DNA of 64,000 nt. Origin: an uncultured Paracoccaceae bacterium. Its GTDB lineage: Bacteria; Pseudomonadota; Alphaproteobacteria; Rhodobacterales; Rhodobacteraceae. Below the pieces are notes generated by a model, which saw only the letters and a program-made list of their open reading frames with translations, made no database searches and was not told where the DNA came from. The stretch is from the NCBI GenBank assembly GCA_905182165.1, contig CAJJAK010000007.1, forward strand, positions 81,680 to 145,679. The letters are read 5' to 3'. Made by a program: the position numbers and the translations under genes. This document shows positions 45,368-53,568 of the stretch, piece by piece (the first letter of the stretch is position 1; each line of letters begins with the position of its first letter).

Positions 45368-46405
45368 ATGAAACAAATCTATGATAATCGTTCGTGGTTA
45401 GGGTCTGAATTGCAGGATAGGCAGGACTTATGGAAAACTTTTCTTTCTTTAGAGTTAATTGATGATTTAGAACAAGCTGCTAATAACTTTTTAAGTTTAG
45501 GCATTGATATAAGTGAAATAAATCCGGACAATTTTCCATTACGGATTTTTAATAAACATTTAAGTGAATTATCAATAAAATTATTAGATGGGATTGGCTT
45601 TGAGGTTATAACCGGCCTTCCTGTTTATCGTTATAGTGCGGAAATGATAGCTATAATATTTTGTGGAATAGGGGCTTATTTAGGTGATGCCAGATCTCAA
45701 AATTCTGATGGTCATTTACTTGGTCATGTGCGTGATATTGGTGCAAATCCAAATGACCAAAATACTCGGCCTGATCAAACTTCTCAAAGGCAAACTTTTC
45801 ATACGGATTCAGCAGATGTGGTCGGTTTATTGTGTGTAAATGAAGCAAAAGAGGGTGGCGATTCTTTACTGGTGAGTGCAGTTACAATTTTTAATCTGAT
45901 TGTTGAGTTACGACCTGACCTTGTGGAATATTTATTTGATCCAATTGCAACTGATCGCCGAGGAGAAGTTCCAACGGGAGAACTACCTTTTTTAACAATT
46001 CCCCCATTAAGTTTGGAGAATAATCTTTTAACAGTTTTTTATCAAAGGCAGTATATTGATAGTGCTCAACGATTTTCTGGTGTTTTAAAATTATCAAAGA
46101 AGCATATCGAGGCATTAGATTTATTTGACTCACTGGCTAATAATACAAGTTTGCATTTATCAATGCGTCTGAGACCAGGTGATATGCAATTTGTCTACAA
46201 TCATGCTTTTTTGCATGATAGGACAGGTTTTGTTGATTGGACAGACTCCAGCAAGAAACGACATTTATTACGTCTATGGCTGTCCATGCCAAATGATCGT
46301 GATTTACCAGAATGTTTTAAACAGCGCTATGGATCAATTGAGGTTGGTAATAGGGGTGGTATCATAACTCAAAAAACCAAATTACAGGTACCAATCAAAA
46401 AATAA
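45368..46405 (+). CDS. TauD/TfdA family 2-oxoglutarate-dependent dioxygenase
   Basis: Fe(II)/2-oxoglutarate dioxygenase of 345 residues. The iron-binding HxD is FHTDSADVVGLLC near residues 143-155 (His-Thr-Asp), and the distal His and 2-oxoglutarate Arg lie in HDRTGFVDW and RHLLRLWLSMPNDRDLP near 290-315. The N-terminal NRSWLGSELQ resembles gamma-butyrobetaine or clavaminate-type relatives in which the substrate is a small amino acid-like compound. It follows the amidinohydrolase-like gene by 101 bases and is likely part of the same unit. The last 24 bases overlap the convergent DUF418 gene. Substrate not predictable. Confidence 0.85.
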   Translation: MKQIYDNRSWLGSELQDRQDLWKTFLSLELIDDLEQAANNFLSLGIDISEINPDNFPLRIFNKHLSELSIKLLDGIGFEVITGLPVYRYSAEMIAIIFCGIGAYLGDARSQNSDGHLLGHVRDIGANPNDQNTRPDQTSQRQTFHTDSADVVGLLCVNEAKEGGDSLLVSAVTIFNLIVELRPDLVEYLFDPIATDRRGEVPTGELPFLTIPPLSLENNLLTVFYQRQYIDSAQRFSGVLKLSKKHIEALDLFDSLANNTSLHLSMRLRPGDMQFVYNHAFLHDRTGFVDWTDSSKKRHLLRLWLSMPNDRDLPECFKQRYGSIEVGNRGGIITQKTKLQVPIKK

Positions 46406-47539
46406 AAATCCATTATTAGTAAAATAGCGCAAAAGTTTTTCAAGTGGTGCTCTGGTACAATAGCTGGCCATCAAGCTTGTTAACAAAATAGATGTAAAAG
46501 TGATTAAGATTGATAATAACAGCAGTGCACTATGATTTAATTCCCCATAATATTTAAAGCCGTACCCTCCAAATATTAATCCTGCAATAAGACCTTGCAA
46601 TACGTAGCAGCTCAGGGAGTTTTGCCCAGCTCGGACAATTAATTTTGGGAGATTAATTTTGTCACTTATTAATAGTAATATATGCAAATAAACGGCTGTC
46701 ATAATAGGGGCAATGATTAACTGTCCAAAATATCTTAACAAAGATAGTAAGCTATTATCATCTTCTGGCAGTTGGGTGAGGTAAAAACTTGCAGGAATAC
46801 TAATAATGAGTAACCATGGAAAAACCGTTGATAGAGTTTGTTGGCCAACACTATTTTTTTCAAAAAAATCACTTTTGGCTGCTGAAAGTCCAACGAGGAA
46901 TGCACCAAAAGCTAGTGGTCCTTGATAGAGAAATATGAAACTAAAAGTGGCGGGCCAATCTAAAAATCTTCCTAATGTAGCTATTGGGTAGGTGCCTCCT
47001 AGATGTGAATTTTTGCCTTGAAATAAATTTATCAATGGTTCCCATGTTGTCATTAAATGTCCAAGTCCTATCAACGTTATTAAGCCTACTGGAAAAATGC
47101 ATAAAGAAATTCTTAGTAATATTTTTGATGGAGTATTTCTAAATGGCCATAGAAATAATCCTAATATTGCATAAAGAATAAGTATATCTCCCGCAAACAC
47201 TAAAAAAGCATGTAAAAATCCTAAAGCAGCTAAGCCAATGAGTCTTCTAAAATATCTTTTAGAAAAGTTAATACTATTTTTTTTTGCTGAGTTTATTTGA
47301 ACCTGAAAACCCCATCCAAAAATAAATGAAAATAGGAGAAAAAATTTGTTCTGAAATAAAGATTCTACTAAGAAGATTACTGTTTTATCCGCCATACTTA
47401 ACGAAACTTCGGTCTGTTGGTTAAAATCCACCCCTAAAAAAGGCAGGTTAACTATACATATTCCAAATAATGCAACAGTCCGTATAATGTCGACAGTTGT
47501 ATTACGTTGTTTTCTCTCCATTGTTACTTTTGAACTCAA
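46382..47539 (-). CDS. DUF418 domain membrane protein (YeiB type)
   Basis: An inner-membrane protein of 385 residues with about ten hydrophobic segments. The start RNTTVDIIRTVALFGICIVNLPFLG, then FSFIFGWGFQ, RRLIGLAALGFLHAFLVFAGDILILYAILGLFLWPF, GPLAFGAFLVGLSAAKSDFF and the C-terminal SCYVLQGLIAGLIFGGYG with RAPLEKLLR are the standard YeiB/DUF418 blocks. The family is related to acyltransferase-3-type membrane proteins; its reaction is unknown. It is convergent with the dioxygenase gene (24-base overlap) and divergent from the GST gene. The ATG at 47539 may be replaced by the ATG six codons on. Confidence 0.85.
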   Translation of the reverse strand: MSSKVTMERKQRNTTVDIIRTVALFGICIVNLPFLGVDFNQQTEVSLSMADKTVIFLVESLFQNKFFLLFSFIFGWGFQVQINSAKKNSINFSKRYFRRLIGLAALGFLHAFLVFAGDILILYAILGLFLWPFRNTPSKILLRISLCIFPVGLITLIGLGHLMTTWEPLINLFQGKNSHLGGTYPIATLGRFLDWPATFSFIFLYQGPLAFGAFLVGLSAAKSDFFEKNSVGQQTLSTVFPWLLIISIPASFYLTQLPEDDNSLLSLLRYFGQLIIAPIMTAVYLHILLLISDKINLPKLIVRAGQNSLSCYVLQGLIAGLIFGGYGFKYYGELNHSALLLLSILITFTSILLTSLMASYCTRAPLEKLLRYFTNNGFLFFDWYL

Positions 47540-47614
47540 AAATGACTTTTGATCAACCTGTTAAATTAGGTTAGAATATTATAATCCAGCTTGTTTAAAG
47601 AAAATGGAGTTTGA

Positions 47615-48209
47615 ATGATTGATTTTTATACTTGGACAACGCCCAATGGTCGAAAAGTTTCTATTTTGCTTGAGGAGCTTGGGGTCCCTTATAAGACCCA
47701 CTCTATAAATATTTCTAAGGATGAACAGTTTTCTTCTGCATTTCTAAAAATATCCCCCAATAATAGAATCCCTGCAATTTATGATTCTGATGAAAATATC
47801 ACTTTAATGGAATCTGGAGCAATAATGCTATATCTTGGAAGGAAATATGGTAAGTTCATTGTTAATGGTGATGAATACTGGCGTATGATTGAATGGCTTA
47901 TGTGGCAAATGGGTGGCTTTGGTCCAATGTTAGGACAAGTTCACCATTTTGTTAAATATAATAAAGGTAAATCAGCTTATGCAGAGGAGAGATACTTAAA
48001 AGAAGCCCATAGACTCTACAAAGTATTAAATAACAGATTGCGAGAGCGAGAATTTATAGTTGGTAAGGGAAAAGGCGAGTATACGATTGCCGATATGGCA
48101 ATTTGGCCATGGGTTTCTCGTTTTTTATGAGTATCCAAATTTAAATGAATATGTTGATGCGATTAGACATTCATATTGGGTTCATACTGAATTTAACTTC
48201 ATTCCATAA
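47615..48209 (+). pseudogene. Glutathione S-transferase (YfcG/nu-class-like), frameshifted and shortened
   Basis: The thioredoxin-like domain is intact: IDFYTWTTPNGRKVSILLEELG, PNNRIPAIYDSD, LMESGAIMLYLGRKYGKF, followed by the helical domain with WLMWQMGGFGPMLGQVHHF and the conserved EYTIADMAIWPWVSR. The Thr-Pro-Asn in the start motif is that of nu-class (YfcG-like) disulfide-bond reductases. After VSRF the frame meets TGA; the adjacent frame continues EYPNLNEYVDAIRHSYWVHTEF and ends at 48207-48209. Even with the shift the C-terminus is shorter than the usual WQGIDLNEYPN form, with about six residues missing at the junction. Probable inactivation or a larger deletion error. Confidence 0.8.
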
Positions 48210-48296
48210 GTGCCTTTGTAGCATTTATTTTACCAACACCAATATGATAAAAATAATTCAATCCAACAGCAATAGCTTAAATACTATCAACTAGTA

Positions 48297-49267
48297 TCAT
48301 CCTTTTGGAGGCATTTTATCTAAATGTTTTAACATTTCTACAAAAGCCAAGAGACGATTTTCTTGATATTCTTTAATATCTAAACCTTCATAATTTAGAA
48401 AGCCTTCTCCATCTTTAAGGCCATTTCGATTATTTTCCATATTATCATTAATAATTTTTGGTGCTGAAAATCGGGCATCACCTGTTGCCTTAGTCATATA
48501 TTGGCTAGCGTAATATAAAATATCGCCACCGCCCCAGTCTATAAATTCAAGAAGACCTAAAATAGCAAAACGAAATCCAAACCCATACTTTGTGGCCTTA
48601 TCTATATCTTCGGCTGTTGCTACACCTTCTTCAACTAACCTTGCGGCTTCATTCATCGCGAGTGCTTGAATTCTGGGTACGATGTAACCAGGACTGGCGG
48701 AACAAATTATGGGTACTTTTCCAATTTTCTCTAAAATATTTTTTAAGTTTTCTGTAACAGTTTTTTGAGTTTTATCTCCAGGTGAAAGTTCTACAAGTGG
48801 AACTAAGAAAGCTGGATTAAGCCAATGTGCGTTTAGAAACCTTTCAGGATGTACTACATATTTTTGTAAATCATTAGATAGAATTGTAGAAGTTGTTGAA
48901 GCAATTATAGTGCTTTTTGCAGAATACTTTGAAATAAAACTTAAGGCACTTTTTTTTGCCTCGATTGTTTCTGGTACACCTTCAAAAACAACATCAATAT
49001 TTTTTAGAATATTTTTACTTTCTTGCAACTCTTCTCTTTTCTCTTTGTATGAATTTTTTCTTTTTCTGATTGTGTTAATATTTTAAATTTTTCAAACATT
49101 GATAGAGTGTTATCAATATCTCTATGCGCTTCATTTATTAATTTTGTAAAATCTGTTTTATCCCTTTTCTTCAGGTCAATTAATTGAACCGTATGTCCTG
49201 AGAATGCCAAACTTGTCTTTGCCCTCCTTATTTTGAAATGCCTTTGCATAACGAACAGCATATTCAT
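48297..49267 (-). pseudogene. 3-hydroxyacyl-CoA dehydrogenase (NAD-binding), frameshifted
   Basis: Two frames make one NAD-dependent 3-hydroxyacyl-CoA dehydrogenase. The N-terminal frame (49004-49267) should hold the GxGxxG loop, but reads KIRRAKTSLAFSGHTVQLIDLKKR, so the Gly pattern is not recoverable in this frame although the following strand and acidic residue are good. The second frame carries NIDVVFEGVPETIEAKK, STTSTILSNDLQ, HPERFLNAHWLNPAFLVPLVELSPG (catalytic His) and FRFAILGLLEFIDWGGGD. A shift in an AG-rich run near 49020-49035 separates them. It starts directly behind the stop of the octopine dehydrogenase gene (TAAATG), so the two form an operon. Confidence 0.8.
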
Positions 49268-50353
49268 TTAAAAACCTTTCTTAAGTAATTCCTGAATCCC
49301 ATCAATTCTATAATTTAGTAAATTTAAATTTTCCATTGTGCGGCCATCTTTTGCAAAATTGCTATTACAAATTGCTGATCCAATGTTTAACAATCCATCT
49401 GCTACTGGCGTTGCCACATTGGCCCATTTAGCAACAGAAACCATAAATGCTAACCCAATTTCAATGTCTTCTCTCATATATCTATGTTCTGTGAGAATAA
49501 GTTTTTCTCTCCAATCACCACTATCAATAAGTTTTTCATGCGCGACATTCCCATACATCCATTCGTCGCCATCTTGATTATAGTGGTCTGCTAGAGGGAA
49601 ATGATGTTCTCCATAGCCAAGTTTTTTTCGGATTTTTATTCGCTCATTATCTAAAGAGGTGGTTACATTTCTAACTGCAGGTTGTGTTCCTTCATTATGT
49701 ATGTCCCAAAAATCAAAATGTTCGATTGGACCTGCGTTCATAATTATTAATGGTGGGTGTATGATAGGCCCAGCATTCATTAGCGCAGCAGATAATATAT
49801 CCCCACAATCCTCTACGGCTGGATATGCTTGTTTTATGACTGACAAGGCATGAGTTTTATTTTTCAATGGAAAAACACCAGTTGGCAATCTGGTTGCTCG
49901 CGTTGTGATTGCAATAGTTAAAGGTCCGTTTAATCGTGCCAAATATGGAAGAGTCCCTGACTCAGCAAAGCTCACATTTGCATTATTTTTTGAGTCAGCT
50001 AATGATTTAGCAAATATCCAACTTCCAAAACTTCCAGGTGGTAGCAATACTACTTGCTGATTTTCTAAATGTGGTGCAATTAAATTGGCAACATCTAATT
50101 GGCCCGTAGCCGGTATCGGGCATACTATTAGTTCGGCGCCTTTGATAGCCTCAGAAATACTTTGAGTAACTTTAGAAATTTTAACTTCTTGTATACCACT
50201 GAAATCTTTTAATTTCATGGTATTGTTTGCTGACTTTAATGTGGAAATAGCTTTAGAATTCCGTCTCCAGAATCTTACTTCATGTCCTTTGGTGGTGAAG
50301 TCTATTGCTGCTGCTAAAGAACCATTTCCCCCACCTAATACTGCTATTTCCAT
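49268..50353 (-). CDS. NAD/NADP octopine/nopaline dehydrogenase family protein
   Basis: A 361-residue opine dehydrogenase-type enzyme. The N-terminal Rossmann loop is MEIAVLGGGNGSLAAAIDFTTKGHEVRFW. PPGSFGSW near residue 104 and the family signature ALMNAGPIIHPPLIIMNAGPIEHF near residues 191-214, with the catalytic His of the H-P-P region, are intact, as is DEWMYGNVAHE. Family enzymes reductively condense an amino acid with a 2-oxo acid or run in the catabolic direction. It precedes the broken 3-hydroxyacyl-CoA dehydrogenase with an overlapping stop/start. ATG 50353 has a weak GGAAGT leader. Substrate not predictable. Confidence 0.88.
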   Translation of the reverse strand: MEIAVLGGGNGSLAAAIDFTTKGHEVRFWRRNSKAISTLKSANNTMKLKDFSGIQEVKISKVTQSISEAIKGAELIVCPIPATGQLDVANLIAPHLENQQVVLLPPGSFGSWIFAKSLADSKNNANVSFAESGTLPYLARLNGPLTIAITTRATRLPTGVFPLKNKTHALSVIKQAYPAVEDCGDILSAALMNAGPIIHPPLIIMNAGPIEHFDFWDIHNEGTQPAVRNVTTSLDNERIKIRKKLGYGEHHFPLADHYNQDGDEWMYGNVAHEKLIDSGDWREKLILTEHRYMREDIEIGLAFMVSVAKWANVATPVADGLLNIGSAICNSNFAKDGRTMENLNLLNYRIDGIQELLKKGF

Positions 50354-50486
50354 CTACTTCCCCATCAACTTATTTTTCATAATACACTTACATATAATAC
50401 TAAGCGTTTACGTTTATTTTTTGCAATTACAATTTGTTCTTTATTGGAAGAAATATTTAGTATTATCAAATTTAGTAGAATAAAAT

Positions 50487-51671
50487 TTAGGGCTTATAAT
50501 TTTTTAAAGGTTTTTGTTGTAAGGCTATTAATGCCCCAGCAAGTAATAAGCCTGCAGCGACTAACAAACTAACCCCAATGTCGTTAAAAATATCCCCAAC
50601 AAGACCCGCACCGTATGGTCCCATTGTTTGCGCAATAGCAAACACCACTGTAAATAGGCTCATTGCTCGAGCCCAACTTTGTGGAGGTAAGTTTTGTCGA
50701 GTGAAGCTAGTTACGGCTCCTGGTGCCATAAAAACTGATAATCCAAATACTAATGCTGAAATTAAAAGTGTTATGGTGTTGTTTAATAGTACTGGAAGTG
50801 CTGATCCTATTGCGATGCAGGTAAGAATTAATGTTAATGGTAGGCCAGATGAATAACGTGTCAGAATTGGCCCCCAAATAATTGGCGAGAAACAAATGCT
50901 TAGGCCAAGTATGACCCAAATTAATGTAATAAAACTTGCACTGGCTGCATGGTCTGTCATCCAAGCTGATAAAAATGTTAAATAAACAATATAACCCAAA
51001 CCAAATCCAGCATAACCGGCTAATTCTGGTATCATTTGACTTAACGGTAGTGGGATTGCGCTAGTTTTTGATTGAACTGGCGAGCGCACTTGTGAAGCTG
51101 CCCAAAGTCCAAGTGGTAAAAATAATAGACTAATAATCCCAAGAAGAATCCAAGCTGTTGACCATGCACTTGGTCCAAGTTTTTCAAGCATTAAAGGTAG
51201 AGACGCACCGGCTAGAACAATCCCTAGTCCACCCCCTGAACCAAATAATATTGCTATTGCCAATGCATTTTTTTTAGGTTCGTTTGGAAATAACCTTGCT
51301 GTTAGGGCACCAGCTGTAGAAAAAGACATTGCACCAAAAACGCCGGCCAGAATTCTCCAAAGAGTTTGCCATGACATATTGGCATTAAGACCAGTAGCAA
51401 GTAGCGCGAGAGTAGTTGTTATTAAACCAAAAGCAAAAAGCCGAGCTGGTGATACATTTCGAATGAGTATCATAGTTAAAATTGCACCAATTATATATCC
51501 AAGTGCATTAGCCGTATTTAACCATCCAGCCTGTGCATAGTTCCACCCCATTTCTGACTTCATTGCCGGTAATATTAGACCGTAGGCAAATCTAGCAAAC
51601 CCATTTGTTACTGTTAGTCCTAAAGCTAATCCTGTTAAGATAATCCATGATCGCATTGAATTTGAGTTCAT
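50487..51671 (-). CDS. YbfB/YjiJ family MFS transporter
   Basis: A 12-helix major facilitator of 394 residues, group YbfB/YjiJ. Typical parts are ILTGLALGLTVTNGFARFAYGLILPAM in helix 1, MGWNYAQAGWLNTANALGYIIGA, GVFGAMSFSTAGALTARLFPNEP and GSGGGLGIVLAGASLP, then QNLPPQSWARAMSLFTVVFAIAQTMGPYGAGLVGD in the C-terminal half. The family has no settled substrate. It is separated by 133 bases from the octopine dehydrogenase gene on the same strand, so it could be the upstream gene of that unit. About 600 bases on its upstream side hold only a small gene and a hairpin. Confidence 0.85.
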   Translation of the reverse strand: MNSNSMRSWIILTGLALGLTVTNGFARFAYGLILPAMKSEMGWNYAQAGWLNTANALGYIIGAILTMILIRNVSPARLFAFGLITTTLALLATGLNANMSWQTLWRILAGVFGAMSFSTAGALTARLFPNEPKKNALAIAILFGSGGGLGIVLAGASLPLMLEKLGPSAWSTAWILLGIISLLFLPLGLWAASQVRSPVQSKTSAIPLPLSQMIPELAGYAGFGLGYIVYLTFLSAWMTDHAASASFITLIWVILGLSICFSPIIWGPILTRYSSGLPLTLILTCIAIGSALPVLLNNTITLLISALVFGLSVFMAPGAVTSFTRQNLPPQSWARAMSLFTVVFAIAQTMGPYGAGLVGDIFNDIGVSLLVAAGLLLAGALIALQQKPLKNYKP

Positions 51672-51939
51672 CTGCTTTTTTTCATATTTACATTTAGTAG
51701 TGGCAGCTGATTCATTTTAAACAATGTTCCCTGAATTCAATTGATGATATAAATCTATTTCCACTTATTTTTAAACTCAGAATTAATATAGTTTAAAAAG
51801 TTTTAGGTGCACGAGAAAGCTACTTTTTTATTTGCAACAATATTCACATATTTAGTTCCACAATTTTTATACTTTGACTTAAGTTAAAAGACACTCATAA
51901 AAAATATTTATGATCCATTTTTATACAATTTAGATCTCA

Positions 51940-51971
51940 AAAGGCTATCTGATTATTATCAGATAGCCTTT
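51940..51971. terminator. Long perfect stem-loop in a 370-base non-coding gap
   Basis: Fourteen-bp perfect arms (AAAGGCTATCTGAT and ATCAGATAGCCTTT) with a 4-base loop (TATT). The gap 51672-52037 between the divergent MFS gene and the Cys-rich gene otherwise shows nothing. The right arm itself ends in TTT, but no T run follows on the plus strand; on the minus strand the sequence after it is TTTTGAG. Because both neighbouring genes point away, a terminator has no obvious client here, so it may be a small-RNA end or an operator. Confidence 0.45.
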
Positions 51972-52037
51972 ACACAGCTACCTATAATCCCCATAATCTC
52001 CCTGAGATAAGAGTTATCTTAAAGATTAAAGGTTTTT

Positions 52038-52212
52038 ATGGATTTCCAGATAAACGTTAATGAAAAATATGGACCTCGATCAGCTTTATTTGGTGCAGCC
52101 CGCGCATGGACATGAGCAATGTGTGTATTGCAAATCAAACATTTTTGAATGTTGTTCTGGGGATACTTGCGATACTGATTATAATCTGAAGAATGGATAT
52201 AAAAGATCCTAA
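52038..52212 (+). pseudogene. Small cysteine-rich protein, apparently frameshifted
   Basis: ATG 52038 follows AAAGG by 5 bases and opens MDFQINVNEKYG, then stops after 25 codons. A second frame from 52060 reads NMDLDQLYLVQPAHGHEQ then CVYCKSNIFECCSGDTCD and ends at 52212. Removing one A from the run at 52062-52067 joins them into a 57-residue protein with the Cys pattern CxxC-x6-CC-x3-C, a good metal-site candidate, preceded by a His-Gly-His. I do not recognise the family. It is 54 bases upstream of pepT on the same strand. Confidence 0.45.
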
Positions 52213-52266
52213 TATTTGGATTTAAGAATTTTACTGAAATAACTCAACATAACAAAATGGGGTCTT

Positions 52267-53511
52267 ATGGAAAATCAATTTAACGCTGAGTTAATTGATC
52301 GCTTAATGCGGTACGCTGCAATCGACAGTCAAAGTAATGAAGACTCTACTTCATCACCAAGCACCAATGTTCAATTTGATATTCTTAATAAATTAGAAGA
52401 AGAATTGAGCGAAATAGGTGCTGAAGATGTTGAAATTACAGATTATGGCGTCGTTCTTGCAACTATTCCTGGTAATAAAAAGGGGCCTACTATTGGCATG
52501 TTGGCACATGTTGATACGGCACCTCAATTTAATGCAAAAGGAGTGAAGCCTCGAATTATAAAAGGGTACAATGGGGGAGATATTACTTTTCCAGATGATC
52601 CCGATCTTATATTGTCTCCTGAGGCTTTCCCATACTTAGCTGAGAAACGAGGGCATGATATCATTACAGCGTCAGGTAAGACCCTTCTGGGTGCGGATGA
52701 TAAGGCAGGCGTAGCAATCATAATGGCAGCAGCTCGCCATTTACTTAATAACCCACTAATACCGCATGGACCTATTCGGATAGTATTTACACCTGATGAA
52801 GAGATTGGTCGTGGGGTTAATAAAAGATTACCGAATGATCTTGGCGCCGACTTTGCCTATACCTTTGATGGTGGTAAAGTAGGTGAGATTGAGTTTGAAA
52901 CTTTTTCAGCTGATAGCGCAGAGATAAAAATAAAGGGAGTTTCTATTCATCCTGGTTTGGCAAAAGGTAAAATGGTGAATGCAATTCACTTAGCTTCAAA
53001 AATAATTGCCACATTACCGCAGGCAACAATGACACCAGAAGTCACTGATGAACGGGATGGTTTTATTCATGCAACTGAGATGACTGGTGGATCATCTGAG
53101 ATGAAACTAAAATTTATTTTGAGAGATTTCGAACTTTTGGGCTTAGAAGACAAAGGAAGTTTATTACGGGATGTTTGTAAGGCTGTTCAGGCCACTGAAC
53201 CAAGAGCGGAAATCTCCTGCATAATCAGTCCACAATACCGCAACATGCGCTATTGGTTGGAATCTGATATGGGGCCGGTGGATCTTGCCCGCGCGGCCTC
53301 TATAAAACTGGGTATAGAATCCGTTTCTGTACCAATCCGTGGGGGAACCGACGGATCTATACTGACCGAAATGGGTGTCCCGACACCTAATATTTTTACT
53401 GGCATGCAGAACATTCATGGGCCACTTGAATGGATCTCAGTACAAGATATGGAGATAGCTACTAATCTTTTCCTAACTCTTGCAAGTTTAGTCGTGGAAG
53501 AAACTTCTTGA
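52267..53511 (+). CDS. pepT: Peptidase T (tripeptide aminopeptidase)
   Basis: Cytoplasmic di-zinc M20 peptidase that removes the N-terminal residue from tripeptides. Motifs are complete: AHVDTAPQF near residue 80 (first His ligand), LLGADDKAGVAIIMAA near 138 (bridging Asp), FTPDEEIGRGV near 174 (catalytic and ligand Glu), FDGGKVGEIEFETF near 201, and a C-terminal MQNIHGPLEWIS with the last His. The N-terminal DRLMRYAAIDSQSNE and 414-residue length are family-typical. ATG 52267 follows GGGG at 5 bases. Slightly richer in G+C than its neighbours. Probably cotranscribed with the small Cys-rich gene upstream. Confidence 0.93.
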   Translation: MENQFNAELIDRLMRYAAIDSQSNEDSTSSPSTNVQFDILNKLEEELSEIGAEDVEITDYGVVLATIPGNKKGPTIGMLAHVDTAPQFNAKGVKPRIIKGYNGGDITFPDDPDLILSPEAFPYLAEKRGHDIITASGKTLLGADDKAGVAIIMAAARHLLNNPLIPHGPIRIVFTPDEEIGRGVNKRLPNDLGADFAYTFDGGKVGEIEFETFSADSAEIKIKGVSIHPGLAKGKMVNAIHLASKIIATLPQATMTPEVTDERDGFIHATEMTGGSSEMKLKFILRDFELLGLEDKGSLLRDVCKAVQATEPRAEISCIISPQYRNMRYWLESDMGPVDLARAASIKLGIESVSVPIRGGTDGSILTEMGVPTPNIFTGMQNIHGPLEWISVQDMEIATNLFLTLASLVVEETS

Positions 53512-53531
53512 TATGAATATTGCTCGTAATT

Positions 53532-53568
53532 AACTAAAATAAGTCAGTTTAAAACTGCCCTTTTAGTT
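53532..53568. terminator. Bidirectional terminator candidate after pepT
   Basis: Outer arms AACTAAAA and TTTTAGTT enclose an inner CAGTTT/AAACTG pair, between the stop of pepT and that of the convergent CDGSH gene. T-rich sequence follows on the plus strand. Confidence 0.5.
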
